Source: Myxococcota bacterium (lineage in GTDB: Bacteria; Myxococcota_A; UBA796; CAJQPC01). From it: a stretch of 45,744 nucleotides of DNA. Positions 8,921 to 18,200 of the stretch are shown here, piece by piece. The notes beneath the pieces were generated by a model. It saw nothing but the letters and a program-made list of their open reading frames with translations, ran no database searches and was not told where the DNA came from. Where the stretch lies: positions 1 through 45,744 of the forward strand of contig JAKLKD010000035.1 of assembly GCA_023150845.1 (NCBI GenBank), read 5' to 3'. The stretch's first letter is position 1, and every line of letters begins with the position of its first letter. A program made the position numbers and the translations under genes.

Positions 8921-8958
8921 GCCGACCACCGGGCGCAAGACGCGCCCCAGGAGCCTGT

Positions 8959-10293
8959 GTGTCCCAGCTCGCTCTGGACCGCCTGGGGATCCCCCCCGAG
9001 CACCACGAGAAGGTCTCCCCTGACGCGCCCCTGAACACCCGCCTCGCCGTCGCGAAGGGCCTCTTGCCCCTCGCGCCCGAGCTGCTGGTGAACATGGCCT
9101 TCGTGCTCATCGGCGACCCCGACCGAAAGGTGTCGCGGGCGGCGATGAAGACGCTCAAGACCATGCCCGAGGACAACCTCGTGCGCTGCGTGAGCCAGCA
9201 GTCGCACCCGCGGCTCCTCGACCTGCTGAGCGTGCAGCGGCCCGAGGACGAGGCCTTGATGGAGGCCGTCTACAAGGTCACCAACGCCGAGGACGGCACC
9301 TGCCTGCGCATCGCCGAGAGCGCCGAGGGTGAGCTCCTGGAGGCTGTGCTCCGAAACCAAGAGCGCCTGCTCATCACGCCGACCATCTACCTCGCGCTCC
9401 TCCGGAACCCCCGGGTGACCCCGGCGGACCGCGACCGCGTGGCGTCGTTCCTCAAGCTGCATCGATGTCTGCCCGCGGTGCCGCCGGAGCTCGGCGGGCC
9501 CAAGGCCGCGGCGGGGGTGTCCGCGGCGGCTGAAGAGGAGGAGCCCGAGCGGGAGCTGAGCGAGGCCGAGGCCGAGGCCATCGAGGCCGCCCTGATGGCG
9601 CCGCCGCCGAAGGACGCCCCGCCGCGCCCGCGGACGAAGCGCGCCCCGCCGCCGGTCATGGACGAGGCGACGGCCCTGCGCCTCGCGGTGGAGGCCGAGG
9701 TGGAGGCGGCCTTGGCGGGCCTGCCCTCGCCGATGTCGAACCCCGACGTCGCCGAGGCCCTCAAGCTCAGCCGCGAGCAGCGGCAGGCCTTGGGGGAGCT
9801 GGGCGGCGGCTTCGCCATGGACCTCGGCAAAGACGCCTGGGGTTTCCCGCTGGAGCTCATCAAGGAGAAGGACGACACCTCGGTCGAGGAGCAGCTCACC
9901 CTCGTCGAGCAGATCAAGGCGATGTCGCCGGGCAAAAAGATCAAGCTCGCGTACCTCGGGAACGCCGAGGCGAGAAAAATTCTCCTGCGCGACAGCAACA
10001 AGGTTGTCGTGATCGCCGTCGTCAAATCCAAGCGTATGTCCGACAATGAGCTGCTGGCGGCCGCGGGAAACCGCAACCTGCCCCGTGAGGTCTTCCGCGA
10101 GATCAGCATGGACAAGGAAGCCATCCGGAAGTACCCAATCAAGCTGGCCCTGGCCAACAACCCGCGCTGCCCGGTGAACATCTCCATCGGGCTGCTCAAA
10201 GACCTCACCAAGTCGGACCTCGCCAAGATCGCGAAGAACAAGAACGTCTCCTCCGTGCTCTCCGGCCTCGCGCTCAAGAAGATGAAGGAGTAG
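8959..10293 (+). CDS. helical-repeat protein of unknown function
   Basis: A 444-residue soluble protein with no signal peptide. The first 160 residues read as short helical pairs (for example LNTRLAVAKGLLPLAPELL and VSRAAMKTLKTMPEDNLV), like HEAT-type or leucine-rich-variant repeats. A low-complexity Glu/Ala/Pro linker follows (about residues 185-235). The C-terminal 170 residues again look like repeats of the form IKLAYLGNAEARKILLRDSN, then ALANNPRCPVNISIGLL. Similar patterns are common in uncharacterised myxobacterial proteins, but I cannot name a function. The GTG start follows CAGGAG by 5 bases. It sits 38 bases after the EF-G paralogue and 20 before a lipoprotein, so it is probably in the same operon. 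Confidence 0.8.
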   Translation: MSQLALDRLGIPPEHHEKVSPDAPLNTRLAVAKGLLPLAPELLVNMAFVLIGDPDRKVSRAAMKTLKTMPEDNLVRCVSQQSHPRLLDLLSVQRPEDEALMEAVYKVTNAEDGTCLRIAESAEGELLEAVLRNQERLLITPTIYLALLRNPRVTPADRDRVASFLKLHRCLPAVPPELGGPKAAAGVSAAAEEEEPERELSEAEAEAIEAALMAPPPKDAPPRPRTKRAPPPVMDEATALRLAVEAEVEAALAGLPSPMSNPDVAEALKLSREQRQALGELGGGFAMDLGKDAWGFPLELIKEKDDTSVEEQLTLVEQIKAMSPGKKIKLAYLGNAEARKILLRDSNKVVVIAVVKSKRMSDNELLAAAGNRNLPREVFREISMDKEAIRKYPIKLALANNPRCPVNISIGLLKDLTKSDLAKIAKNKNVSSVLSGLALKKMKE

Positions 10294-10313
10294 ACGCCGC
10301 ACCTCGGAGACCT

Positions 10314-10853
10314 ATGCGCCCCTGGACCCTGCTCACCCCCCTCGTGCTGCTCGCGGCCTGCTCCGGCGCCGTTGAGCCCCAAGGTGAGGGTGACCCCAGC
10401 TCGACGTCGGCCGTCACGTCGGCTCCTCCTCCCGGGGAGCAGCTCGGCCACCGCACGGCCCCTGAGGTGCCGCCGCCCCTCGTCGCCGCGCCGAAGGAGG
10501 CCCGCCTGACCCTCACCGCGCCGACCGAAGGCGCCGTGGTGAAGAACCCCGTGGCGATCTCGTTCGCGACGGTCGGCCTCAACCTCGCCGCGGGCGGCCC
10601 GCCGAAGGCCGGTGAGGGGTACGCCGTGCTCCTGCCCGACGGCCAGCCCGTCCCAGAGGGCCAGCCCGTGCAGCGAAGCGAGCAGGTCATCCACCTCGAC
10701 GACGGCGCCGCCGCTGCCTCGCTCACCTTAGGCCCCGGCGCGCACACCGTCACCGTGCAGCTTGTCGACGGCGCGGGCCGCTCCTACGGCCCCGCGCTGA
10801 GCGCCACGGTCTCGGTCACCGTGAACCCTGAGCTGGTGGACGAGCAGCGCTGA
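10314..10853 (+). CDS. lipoprotein with DUF4399-like domain
   Basis: A 179-residue lipoprotein: MRPWTLLTPLVLLAAC gives a signal peptide and lipobox (LAAC). After a Pro/Ser-rich linker comes one domain (about residues 62-172). It starts LTLTAPTEGAVVKNPVAISF, has a GYAVLLPDGQPVPEGQPV segment, and ends LTLGPGAHTVTVQLVDGAGR. This order matches DUF4399, a small periplasmic beta-sandwich family of unknown role. The His cluster usual at the GHHHLLID position is replaced by GYAVLLPD, so any metal binding through those His is lost. Its stop lies 4 bases from the stop of the convergent gene. Confidence 0.78.
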   Translation: MRPWTLLTPLVLLAACSGAVEPQGEGDPSSTSAVTSAPPPGEQLGHRTAPEVPPPLVAAPKEARLTLTAPTEGAVVKNPVAISFATVGLNLAAGGPPKAGEGYAVLLPDGQPVPEGQPVQRSEQVIHLDDGAAAASLTLGPGAHTVTVQLVDGAGRSYGPALSATVSVTVNPELVDEQR

Positions 10854-10857
10854 AGGT

Positions 10858-11973
10858 TTAGGGCCGGCCCGGCGTGGTGACCATCGCCAGCAGGATGGCG
10901 TCGCCGAGGTGGGAGCCCGTGGCCCCGCCGCCGCCCGGCGCCTTGAGGCCGGGCACGACGTTCACCGCCAAGGGGCCGCCGAAACGTACGGTGCGCAGGA
11001 TGTCCTCGACGATCTCCTCCTCACCGAGTCCGGCCGCCGCGCCCATGGCGAAGCCCGTGGCCGAGACGGAGTAGCCCATCAAGAGCGGCCCGGAGTCGAT
11101 GTCGCCCCCACGCTCGGCGTTCTTGGCGGGGTGCTCCCGCATGGCGTACAGTCCGAGCACGCTGCCCTCCAGCTCCCGGCGCCCAGCGTCAAACAGCGCC
11201 CGGGCCAGCGCCGGGTCGGCCTTCACCAAGAACCAGCTCGCCAAGAAGGTGCCCGAGCCGCGGGGGGTGTCCAGGGCCTTCCCGTTGGGGCGCATCGCCT
11301 GGATGAGCAGCCCCGTCTCGGGATCGATGGCGCGTTTGAAGGCCTTCAACCCGGCCTTAATCGCCGCGCTGTGGTCCTCACCCGTGACCTGGTCATGCAA
11401 GGCCAAGGCGCCGATGAGCGCGGCGTTGTCGACGGGGTAGATCTCGTTGGGGTAGGTCTCGATGAGCTTGCCCGTCTTGAGGCGGCGGGCGATGGCCTCC
11501 GCCCAGGCCTGCTCGGTCTTGGTGAGCGCGCTCTTGGGCTCGACGGCGCGGTGGGTCGCCAAGGCGAGGCCGCCGTAGCCCAACAGCGCGGCGCTGCCTC
11601 GGCTCGACTTGAGGCGGTCGTTCACCGACACACCTTTGTATTTTTTCTTGTCAAACGCGAGGCCCTCAGCGGAGAGCATCGCGTTGAGCGCCTGCTCCAT
11701 CTTGGGCAGGCTCGCCTCACGCTCGCCGGGGTGAAGCAGGATGAGCTGGCCGAGGCCCACGGCGGTCATCATCTGTGTGCCGAACAGCCACTCGGCGTCA
11801 AACAGCGCCACGCCGGTGCCGTAATCTTCGGCGTCGAGCCCGGCGTCCGCCCAGCCCCGGGCGCCCTCGGCGAGCTCCGCCGTGAACGGCGGCGGCGGCG
11901 GCGGGCCCTCTTCAGCGTGGCTGCAGCCAAACATCAGGAGAACAAAGACGGAGCGCAGGATGGAGTGTTTCAT
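10858..11973 (-). CDS. lipoprotein, predicted alpha/alpha-barrel, unknown function
   Basis: A 371-residue protein with a signal peptide and lipobox (VFVLLMFGC), followed by a Pro-rich linker with six Pro in a row. The body is helical and resembles (alpha/alpha)6-barrel proteins. It shows LFDAEWLFGTQMMTAVGLGQ, then YPVDNAALIGALALHD, then a segment with DPETGLLIQA, then GDIDSGPLLMGYSVSATGFA. The YPVDN and DSGP segments recur in uncharacterised barrel proteins that I cannot tie to a substrate. Aromatic and acidic residues in these segments could form a substrate cleft, but that is inference. It lies 110 bases downstream of the cytochrome c peroxidase on the same strand, with an inverted repeat between them. 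Confidence 0.75.
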   Translation of the reverse strand: MKHSILRSVFVLLMFGCSHAEEGPPPPPPFTAELAEGARGWADAGLDAEDYGTGVALFDAEWLFGTQMMTAVGLGQLILLHPGEREASLPKMEQALNAMLSAEGLAFDKKKYKGVSVNDRLKSSRGSAALLGYGGLALATHRAVEPKSALTKTEQAWAEAIARRLKTGKLIETYPNEIYPVDNAALIGALALHDQVTGEDHSAAIKAGLKAFKRAIDPETGLLIQAMRPNGKALDTPRGSGTFLASWFLVKADPALARALFDAGRRELEGSVLGLYAMREHPAKNAERGGDIDSGPLLMGYSVSATGFAMGAAAGLGEEEIVEDILRTVRFGGPLAVNVVPGLKAPGGGGATGSHLGDAILLAMVTTPGRP

Positions 11974-11988
11974 GCGCTCAGAGTACCT

Positions 11989-12020
11989 TCAGCGCCGCCC
12001 CTCTCGTGAGGCGGCGCTGA
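11989..12020. repeat. perfect 11-bp inverted repeat
   Basis: Arms 11989-11999 and 12010-12020 (TCAGCGCCGCC and its complement) are separated by 10 bases. They lie between the peroxidase stop and the lipoprotein start on the minus strand. There is no T-run, so it could be a Rho-type or weak terminator, an mRNA stabilising stem or an operator. Confidence 0.5.
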
Positions 12021-12083
12021 GGCGAAGCGCAGGGGAGATTGTGCAGCGTCTGTGCAGACGCCGTGCGCTCCCCGTGGGCCCCT

Positions 12084-13154
12084 CTACGGCAGCACGGGCT
12101 GCTCCAGGCTCTTCCCGCAGTCCAAGGCGCCCAAGAAGGCGACGACGGCGTCGAGCTCGGCGTCGGTGAGGCCCCGGTCCACCATCAAGGGGCTCAGGTT
12201 CTTGTTGGGCAGCCCGCCCGCGGCCATCAGGCGCACCGCGCCCTTCAGGTTGGCGACGGAGCCGTCGTGGAAGTAGGGCGCGCTCTTGCTGACGTTCCGC
12301 AGGCTGGGGATCTTAAACGCCGCCCAGTCGCTCTCGGCCTTCGTGACGCTCATGCGGCCGACGTCGACGTTCTCCGGCGTGGCGCTCTGGGTGCCGACGC
12401 CGACGTTGAAGTACACGCCGGGGCCGCCGTAAGCGATGGAGAAGTGTGGCGGGGCGTGGCAGCTCGCGCAGGCCGCCTTGCCCATGAACAGCTCCAGACC
12501 GGCGCGCTGGGCGTCGTTGAGCGCCATGGCGTCGCCCTTCGCGTAGCGGTCAAAGGCCGTGTCGTCACAGACCAGGGTGCGCTCATACGCAGAGAGCGCC
12601 TTCACGATGGTCGTCGGCGTCACGCCTTCGCCGGGGAAGACCTCCTTGAACTGGGCGGCGTAGCCCGGCACGGCGGCGATCTCGGCGGCTTTGGCGGCGA
12701 GGTTGTCCTTGCCGACGCCCATGTTGCCGCCCGCCCAGGCGGCGGTGGCCTGGGCCTCCAGGGTGTCGGAGCGGCCGTCCCAGTAGTACGCGCCGAGGAA
12801 GCCGACGTTCCAGATGACCGGGCTGTGCCGGGTGAGCACCTTGCCCCCGGCGCCGACGGCGATGGGGTCGTGGCCGCCGTTGCCGTCCTCGTTCATGTGG
12901 CAGGAGTAACAAGACCGCGAGCCGTCCTTCGAGAGCCGCGTGTCGAAGAAGAGCTGGTGCCCGAGCTTCACCTTGGCGTCGGTCTGCGGGTTGTCGGCGG
13001 GGATGACCATGGCGCCGAGGTCGTAGGGGTAGCTCGGCGCCACGGCGGCGGGGGCCGGGGTGGCGACCATCGGCTCCGGCGGCGCCGTCGGCGTCTCCGC
13101 GCAGGCGATGAAGGAGGCGAGAGAGAACGAGAGGAGGTGCGTCCGCGCCGACAT
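12084..13154 (-). CDS. di-haem cytochrome c peroxidase (CCP/MauG family) lipoprotein
   Basis: A 356-residue exported di-haem protein. Two haem c motifs are visible: CYSCH near residue 81 and CASCH near residue 228. The family context is clear: LGHQLFFDTRLSKDGS before the first haem, GGKVLTRHSPVIWNVGF and WDGRSDTLEAQA after it, and FKIPSLRNVSKSAPYFHDGS downstream of the second. Bacterial CCPs reduce hydrogen peroxide in the periplasm with electrons from small cytochromes. Here the N-terminus (SFSLASFIAC) has a lipobox and an Ala/Pro linker, so the enzyme is probably membrane-tethered. MauG-like oxidation of another protein is an alternative. The ATG is preceded by ACGGAG. Confidence 0.92.
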   Translation of the reverse strand: MSARTHLLSFSLASFIACAETPTAPPEPMVATPAPAAVAPSYPYDLGAMVIPADNPQTDAKVKLGHQLFFDTRLSKDGSRSCYSCHMNEDGNGGHDPIAVGAGGKVLTRHSPVIWNVGFLGAYYWDGRSDTLEAQATAAWAGGNMGVGKDNLAAKAAEIAAVPGYAAQFKEVFPGEGVTPTTIVKALSAYERTLVCDDTAFDRYAKGDAMALNDAQRAGLELFMGKAACASCHAPPHFSIAYGGPGVYFNVGVGTQSATPENVDVGRMSVTKAESDWAAFKIPSLRNVSKSAPYFHDGSVANLKGAVRLMAAGGLPNKNLSPLMVDRGLTDAELDAVVAFLGALDCGKSLEQPVLP

Positions 13155-13231
13155 GTGTGCTCCGTGTCGAGGGTCGTGGACCTCTAGCGTAACCCGCGGC
13201 GCCGTCTGCGGCCCCGGGTTAGAGCGCCGTG

Positions 13232-13711
13232 ATGCGCCCCAACAAACAAGCCGTCGTCGCCGCCTTGCGCGACGCCCTGAACGCCGAGCTGCACGCCGTG
13301 GAGTCCGTCGCGGCCATGGCCCGTGACGAGGCCTCTTCAGCGGAGACCCGCTCCGAAGGCAAGTACGACACCCGCGCCACCGAGGCGAGCTACCTCGCCC
13401 GCGGCCAGGCCTGGCGTGTGGCCGAGCTACGACAGCTCGCCGCGTGGTACCAGCTCTTTGACCCGAGCCAGCCCTTAGAGCCGCCCACGGCCCAGGTCGG
13501 CGCCTTGGTCGAGGTGGACGGCCCCCGCCGTGAGCTGCTCTTCATCGCCCCCGTCGGCGGCGGGCGAATCGAGCTCGACGGCGTCTCGGTGCGGGTGATC
13601 AGCCCCTCGTCACCGATGGGCGAGGGGCTCTTGGAGCTGGAGGCCGGGGACGACTTTGAGGTCGAGGGGGCCACGGGCCCGATTCAGTACAGCCTCGTGT
13701 GGCTGGCCTGA
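13232..13711 (+). CDS. GreA/GreB-like transcription factor
   Basis: About 159 residues. The N-terminal half forms a helical hairpin with the segment SEGKYDTRATEASYLARGQA, typical of the short GreAB-like family often mislabelled as 3-oxoacyl-ACP synthase. The C-terminal half is the Gre FKBP-like domain: VRVISPSSPMGEGLLELEAG followed by GPIQYSLVWLA. True Gre factors insert the coiled coil into the RNA polymerase secondary channel and stimulate transcript cleavage. Acidic residues are present near the hairpin tip, but whether they match the catalytic Asp/Glu pair cannot be decided by eye. No clear ribosome site precedes it, and TTAGAG sits 7-8 bases upstream of the ATG, so the transcript could be leaderless. 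GTG 13229 is an alternative start. Confidence 0.85.
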   Translation: MRPNKQAVVAALRDALNAELHAVESVAAMARDEASSAETRSEGKYDTRATEASYLARGQAWRVAELRQLAAWYQLFDPSQPLEPPTAQVGALVEVDGPRRELLFIAPVGGGRIELDGVSVRVISPSSPMGEGLLELEAGDDFEVEGATGPIQYSLVWLA

Positions 13712-13727
13712 TCGGGGCCGCGTCGCC

Positions 13728-15200
13728 TTAGTAGGCCCGGGCGAAGATCGCCATGTGGGTCGCCGGGCGGCCCGAGGCGAAGCAGGTCTTGCCCTTGGCC
13801 TCGTCTTGGCCCTCGATGGGGTAGCAGCGGATCGTCGCCCGGGTCTCCTCCTTGATGCGGGCCTCCCAGTCGGCGTCGTCGTGCCAGGGCACCAAGAACA
13901 GCCCACCGGCCTCGACGCGCTCCTTGAGCTCGTCGTAGCTGGAGATCCGGTGGGTGGACTCCGCACGACGGGTCACGGCGCGCTCGTAGAGCTCGGCCTG
14001 GATGTCGTTGAGCTTCTGCTGCACGGCGTCGAGCAGCCCGTCGAAGGGGATGCCGAACTTTTTCCCGCCGGTGCGTGAGGCCGCGAAGACGGCGTTGTTG
14101 GCGACGTCCCGGGGGCCGATCTCCAGGCGCAAGGGCACGCCCTTCCGCTCCCACTCGAAGTACTTGGCGCCGGGCTTCACGCCGTCGCGCTCGTCGAGGA
14201 CCACCCGCACCGCGGGGTGCAGGGCGTCCTTGACCTTACGGGCGAAGGCCAAGGTGGACTCCTTCTCGGCGTCGCTCTTCCAGATGGGCGTGATGACGAC
14301 CTGAATCGGCGCGACGGTGGGGGGCAGCACGAGGCCCGTGTCGTCGCTGTGGGTCATGATCACCGCGCCGACGAGGCGGGTGGACACGCCCCAAGACGTC
14401 GCCCAGACGTGGCTGCGGCTGCCGTCGGCGTCCTGGAAGGTGACGTCGAAGGCCTTGGCGAAGTTCTGGCCCAAGAAGTGGCTCGTGCCGGCCTGGAGCG
14501 CCCAGCCGTTCTGCATGAGCGCCTCGATGGTGTAGGTGTCCACCGCGCCCGCGAAGCGCTCCGAGGCCGACTTGACGCCGGGGATGACCGGGATGGCCAA
14601 GAAGTCACGGGCGAAGTCGCTGTAGACGCCGAGCATCCGGCGGGCCTCCTCGACGGCCTCGTCCCGGCTGGCGTGGGCGGTGTGGCCCTCTTGCCAGAGG
14701 AACTCGGCGGTGCGCAGGAAGGGGCGGGTCTTCATCTCCCAGCGGACGACGTTCGCCCACTGGTTGATGAGGATGGGCAGGTCACGCCAGGACTGAATCC
14801 ACTGGCCGTACATGTGCCAGATGATCGTCTCCGACGTGGGCCGGACGACGAGGGGCTCCTCCAGCTTGGAGGCGGGATCGGGCTCGACGCCGCCGCCGAC
14901 CGCCGCGCGCAGCCGGTGGTGGGTGACGACCGCGCACTCCTTGGCGAAGCCCTCGACGTGCTCAGCCTCTTTGCTGAGGAAGCTCACGGGGATGAACAAG
15001 GGGAAGTAGGCGTTGACGTGCCCCGTCTCCTTGAAGCGCCGGTCCAGATCCGTGCGCATGCCGTCCCAGATCGCGTAGCCATGAGGCCGCAGCACCATGC
15101 TGCCCTTGACCGGCGAGTAGTCGGCGAGCTGCGCAGAGCTGATGACGTCGAGGTACCACTGGGAGTAGTCTTTGGCGCGAGGGGTGATGGCGGCGTCCAT
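13728..15200 (-). CDS. proS: prolyl-tRNA synthetase, archaeal/eukaryotic-like type
   Basis: A 490-residue class II aminoacyl-tRNA synthetase that charges tRNA-Pro. It lacks the large editing insertion of the E. coli type. It shows the short-type landmarks: KDYSQWYLDVI at the start, LRPHGYAIWDGMR, VRPTSETIIWHMYGQW, motif 2 with RWEMKTRPFLRTAEFLWQEG, and HASRDEA. The anticodon-binding domain and a C-terminal zinc-domain-like part follow, ending in ARAY with the typical terminal Tyr. Of the Cys residues expected in the zinc site only two are obvious (RCYPIEG, KTCFASG). Start ATG 15200 is chosen because the family begins there and GGAAG precedes it; the open frame continuing upstream into the Rhs gene is not coding. 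Confidence 0.95.
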   Translation of the reverse strand: MDAAITPRAKDYSQWYLDVISSAQLADYSPVKGSMVLRPHGYAIWDGMRTDLDRRFKETGHVNAYFPLFIPVSFLSKEAEHVEGFAKECAVVTHHRLRAAVGGGVEPDPASKLEEPLVVRPTSETIIWHMYGQWIQSWRDLPILINQWANVVRWEMKTRPFLRTAEFLWQEGHTAHASRDEAVEEARRMLGVYSDFARDFLAIPVIPGVKSASERFAGAVDTYTIEALMQNGWALQAGTSHFLGQNFAKAFDVTFQDADGSRSHVWATSWGVSTRLVGAVIMTHSDDTGLVLPPTVAPIQVVITPIWKSDAEKESTLAFARKVKDALHPAVRVVLDERDGVKPGAKYFEWERKGVPLRLEIGPRDVANNAVFAASRTGGKKFGIPFDGLLDAVQQKLNDIQAELYERAVTRRAESTHRISSYDELKERVEAGGLFLVPWHDDADWEARIKEETRATIRCYPIEGQDEAKGKTCFASGRPATHMAIFARAY

Positions 15201-15262
15201 GAGTCTTCCGTTCAGAAGGGGAGGCCGCCTTAACCCGCCGCGCGGATTGGGAACAGCCCCTC

Positions 15263-18200
15263 TCAGGGCAAGACCACCGCGCGGGTGCTCGACGTCACGC
15301 GGCCAGCGTCGTCGTAGGTCCAGCTCCGGCTGAGGCCCCAGGAGCCCTCGGCGGCGGTGACCCGACCGGCGGCGTCGCGGCTGTACAGCAGGAGGCCACC
15401 CTCGGGGGTCTCCGCGGCGCTCAGCAGGCCGTCGTCGCCGTAGGTCCACAGGAGCTCGTTGCCCTCGGCATCCCCCGCGGCGACCATTCGGCCCAAGGAG
15501 TCGTACTCGAAGGTGCCGATGACGGAGGAGCCTTGGGAGATCGTGCTGTAGAGCAGCGGGTGGTCGGCGTCGTAGCTGTAGCTGAGGCTCACGCCCTCGG
15601 CGCTCGTGACCGTGCTCAGGCGCCCGGCGCTGTCGTAGCTGTAGGTGCGGCTGCCGCCCAAGAGGTCGGTCATGGTCTTGAGCTGGCCGTCGCTCGTGTA
15701 GCTGAGCGTCATGCTCAGGGTGCCCTTGCTCCAGGTGCTGAGCTGACCGTCCGCCGTCCAGGTCATCGTCTGTATGGCGCTGCCGACGCTCAGGCCGCCG
15801 AGGCTGCCGTCGCTCGCGACGGTGAGGGTGGCGCGGTAGATCGTCGAGATGTTGCCCTCGGTGTCCCGAGCGAGGTAAAACGCCTCGCCGTCGGGCCGGG
15901 AGTAGGCGTAGAGCGAGGGCAGCTCGCCGATCCAGGTCCAGTACAAGGTCGTCTCGCCGCCCTCGGCGTCGGTGAGGATCCAGGGCAGGTCGTAGTCGTT
16001 GTACTCGACGGTCTGGGCGTTGCCCAAGGCGTCGGTCAGCTCGGTGAGCAGGCCCACGTCGTCCCAGGTCATCGCCCACTCGCCGCCTTCGCCGTCGATG
16101 AGGGAGGTGAGACGCCCGGACTCGTCGAAGGTGACCAAGGAGCCGACGCCGGTCTCGTCGAGGGTCAAGAGCGTGCCGTCGAGGAGCGACGGGGCGAGCT
16201 CGGTCTCCCGACCGAAGCTCGTCTCGCTCATGAGGCGGCCGTAGCTGTCGTACTCCGCGGCCCAGAGCTCGTCGCCGTCCGGCGAGACCAGGCTGTCGTA
16301 GAGCCCAGCGCTGTCATATCCGATCCGCCAGATCTGCCCGCCGAGGTCGGTGACCCGATTGAGGCGGTCGTCTGTGTTGAGTCCGTAGGCGACCGTCCAG
16401 CCCTGGTCCGTGCTCGCGCCCTTGAGGCGACCGGAGCTGTCCCAGGTGAGGGTGATGCTGTGGCCGCCGCTGTGCTCGATGAGGTCGAGCTCGTCGCCGG
16501 TCCAGGTGTAGGTCAAGGAGTTCCCGGCGCGGTCAAGCACAGACAGCACCCGGCCATCGGCGTCAAGCTCGACGGTGCGCTGGCCGGGCTGGCTCCAGGT
16601 GTAGACGCCCGAGCTGTCGAGGCTGATCTGGTCCTGCTGGCCCTCCAGGGTGAAATAGGCGGTCGCGCCGTCCCAGCCGGTGTACTCAAAGCGGAGCTCG
16701 GCGCCGGTGAGGTGGTCCATAACATCCAGCACAAACGGGATGTCGAAGCTGCCGGGCTTGGTCAACATCTCCGAGGGCGTGGCGGAGTAGGGCACGAAGG
16801 ACCAGCCCTCGCCGAGGCCCATGTCGCGACCAGCCTGGGCGGCGACGGAGGAGTAGCTGCGGCGCAGCTCCAGGGGCAGCTCACCCACAGACGGGGCGCG
16901 GAGATCGACGACGGTCTGACGCGCGCCGCCGGGCATCGGCACCCGAGACAGAGGAAGCGCGACGGCCACGCCGGAGTCGCCGTCGGGGTACTCCACGAGC
17001 CAGGAGCTGTCCTCATCGCTGGGGCGGTCGCCGAGCACGGCGTCCCAGTCGGCGGCGACGGAGCCCGTTGAGTCGGGGTAGTAGCCGTGGCCGAAGGTGG
17101 TGAGGCTCGCGCCGCCCTTGTGGGTCTGGGTGAGGGGGGTGCCATTGTACACAAAGGTCGAGGTGACCTCACCCTCCAAGGTCCACCAGGGCGTGTCGTA
17201 GACCTCCTCCTCGACGCTGTTGATCTGGGCCCAGTCAAGCGTGCGGTAGAGCTCGCTCTCGTAGAGCCAGTACGCCACGGCGACAAACTTCGAGGCCGTG
17301 CGGAGGTCCTCCCAGGACTCGACGTGCTCGGCGATGCCGTCGTAGTTGTCCGTCAACATCGTCGTCCAGTAGTCGTAGGCCGGCCAGCGCTGGAGCGCGT
17401 CGGTCTGGTCTTCGTACTGGATGTGCATCGTGGAGGTGGTGAACTCGAGCGCGTTCCGCGTGGAGTCTTCCGTGATGATCATCTGGTCGGGCTCGATCCA
17501 GAAGCGCACCCAGCCCGCCGGGGAGGTCCCGTTGTAGTAGTCCTCCTCGATGGCGACGCAGGACTCGTAGTCGGTGACGTAGTCCGAGAGCCAATCGTAC
17601 TCAATCGACGTGTCGTTGGAGTCTACGCCGAGGTTGAGGCTCTTGAGCATACGGTCGGCCTCAAACGCCGCGAAGCCCGCCTCGGTGTACTCGATGCCGC
17701 CGAAGTAACCGACGCCGTGGTACACGTCATCGCTCGTGGGCGGCGTCGGCTCCGCTGGGGGGATGAGATCGTTCTCGATGGTGACGCCGGGCGCGACGAA
17801 GCCCCCGGTGTAGGCGCTGTCATAGAGCCACTGCAGCGCGGTGTAGAGCATGTCGCCGTCGATGCCCTCGACGGTCACGCCGCCGTCGCGACCGTGCAGC
17901 ACGAGCTGGCCCGTCGCCGGGTCCACAGCGGCGCCGTCAATCTGTGTCAGATCGGCGAGCACCGTCGCCGTGGCGTTGATGTAGACGCCGCCGCGCTCGT
18001 CGTCCGCGGGGATACGCGGCGGGTACTCGCGGCGCTCGTTGAGGATCTTCCAGGCCTCGGGGTTCTCCTTCTTGAGGCGGTCCATGACCTCCTGGTGCTT
18101 CTCCAAGAAGTCCTTGGCGTCCTTGATCTTGGAGAGCTTGTCCAGCGCCTCGAGCTGCTTGATGATCTTCTCCGGCAGCCCAGCGAGCTTGTCCGGGCCC

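Noticed and set aside
15263-15600. Rhs toxin tip and immunity gene at the 3' end
   Set aside because: The protein ends in ordinary YD repeats; only 62 bases separate it from proS and no small gene fits.
15201-16079. N-terminal extension of prolyl-tRNA synthetase
   Set aside because: It overlaps the Rhs gene on the same strand in a different frame and is Arg-rich; the family starts at 15200.
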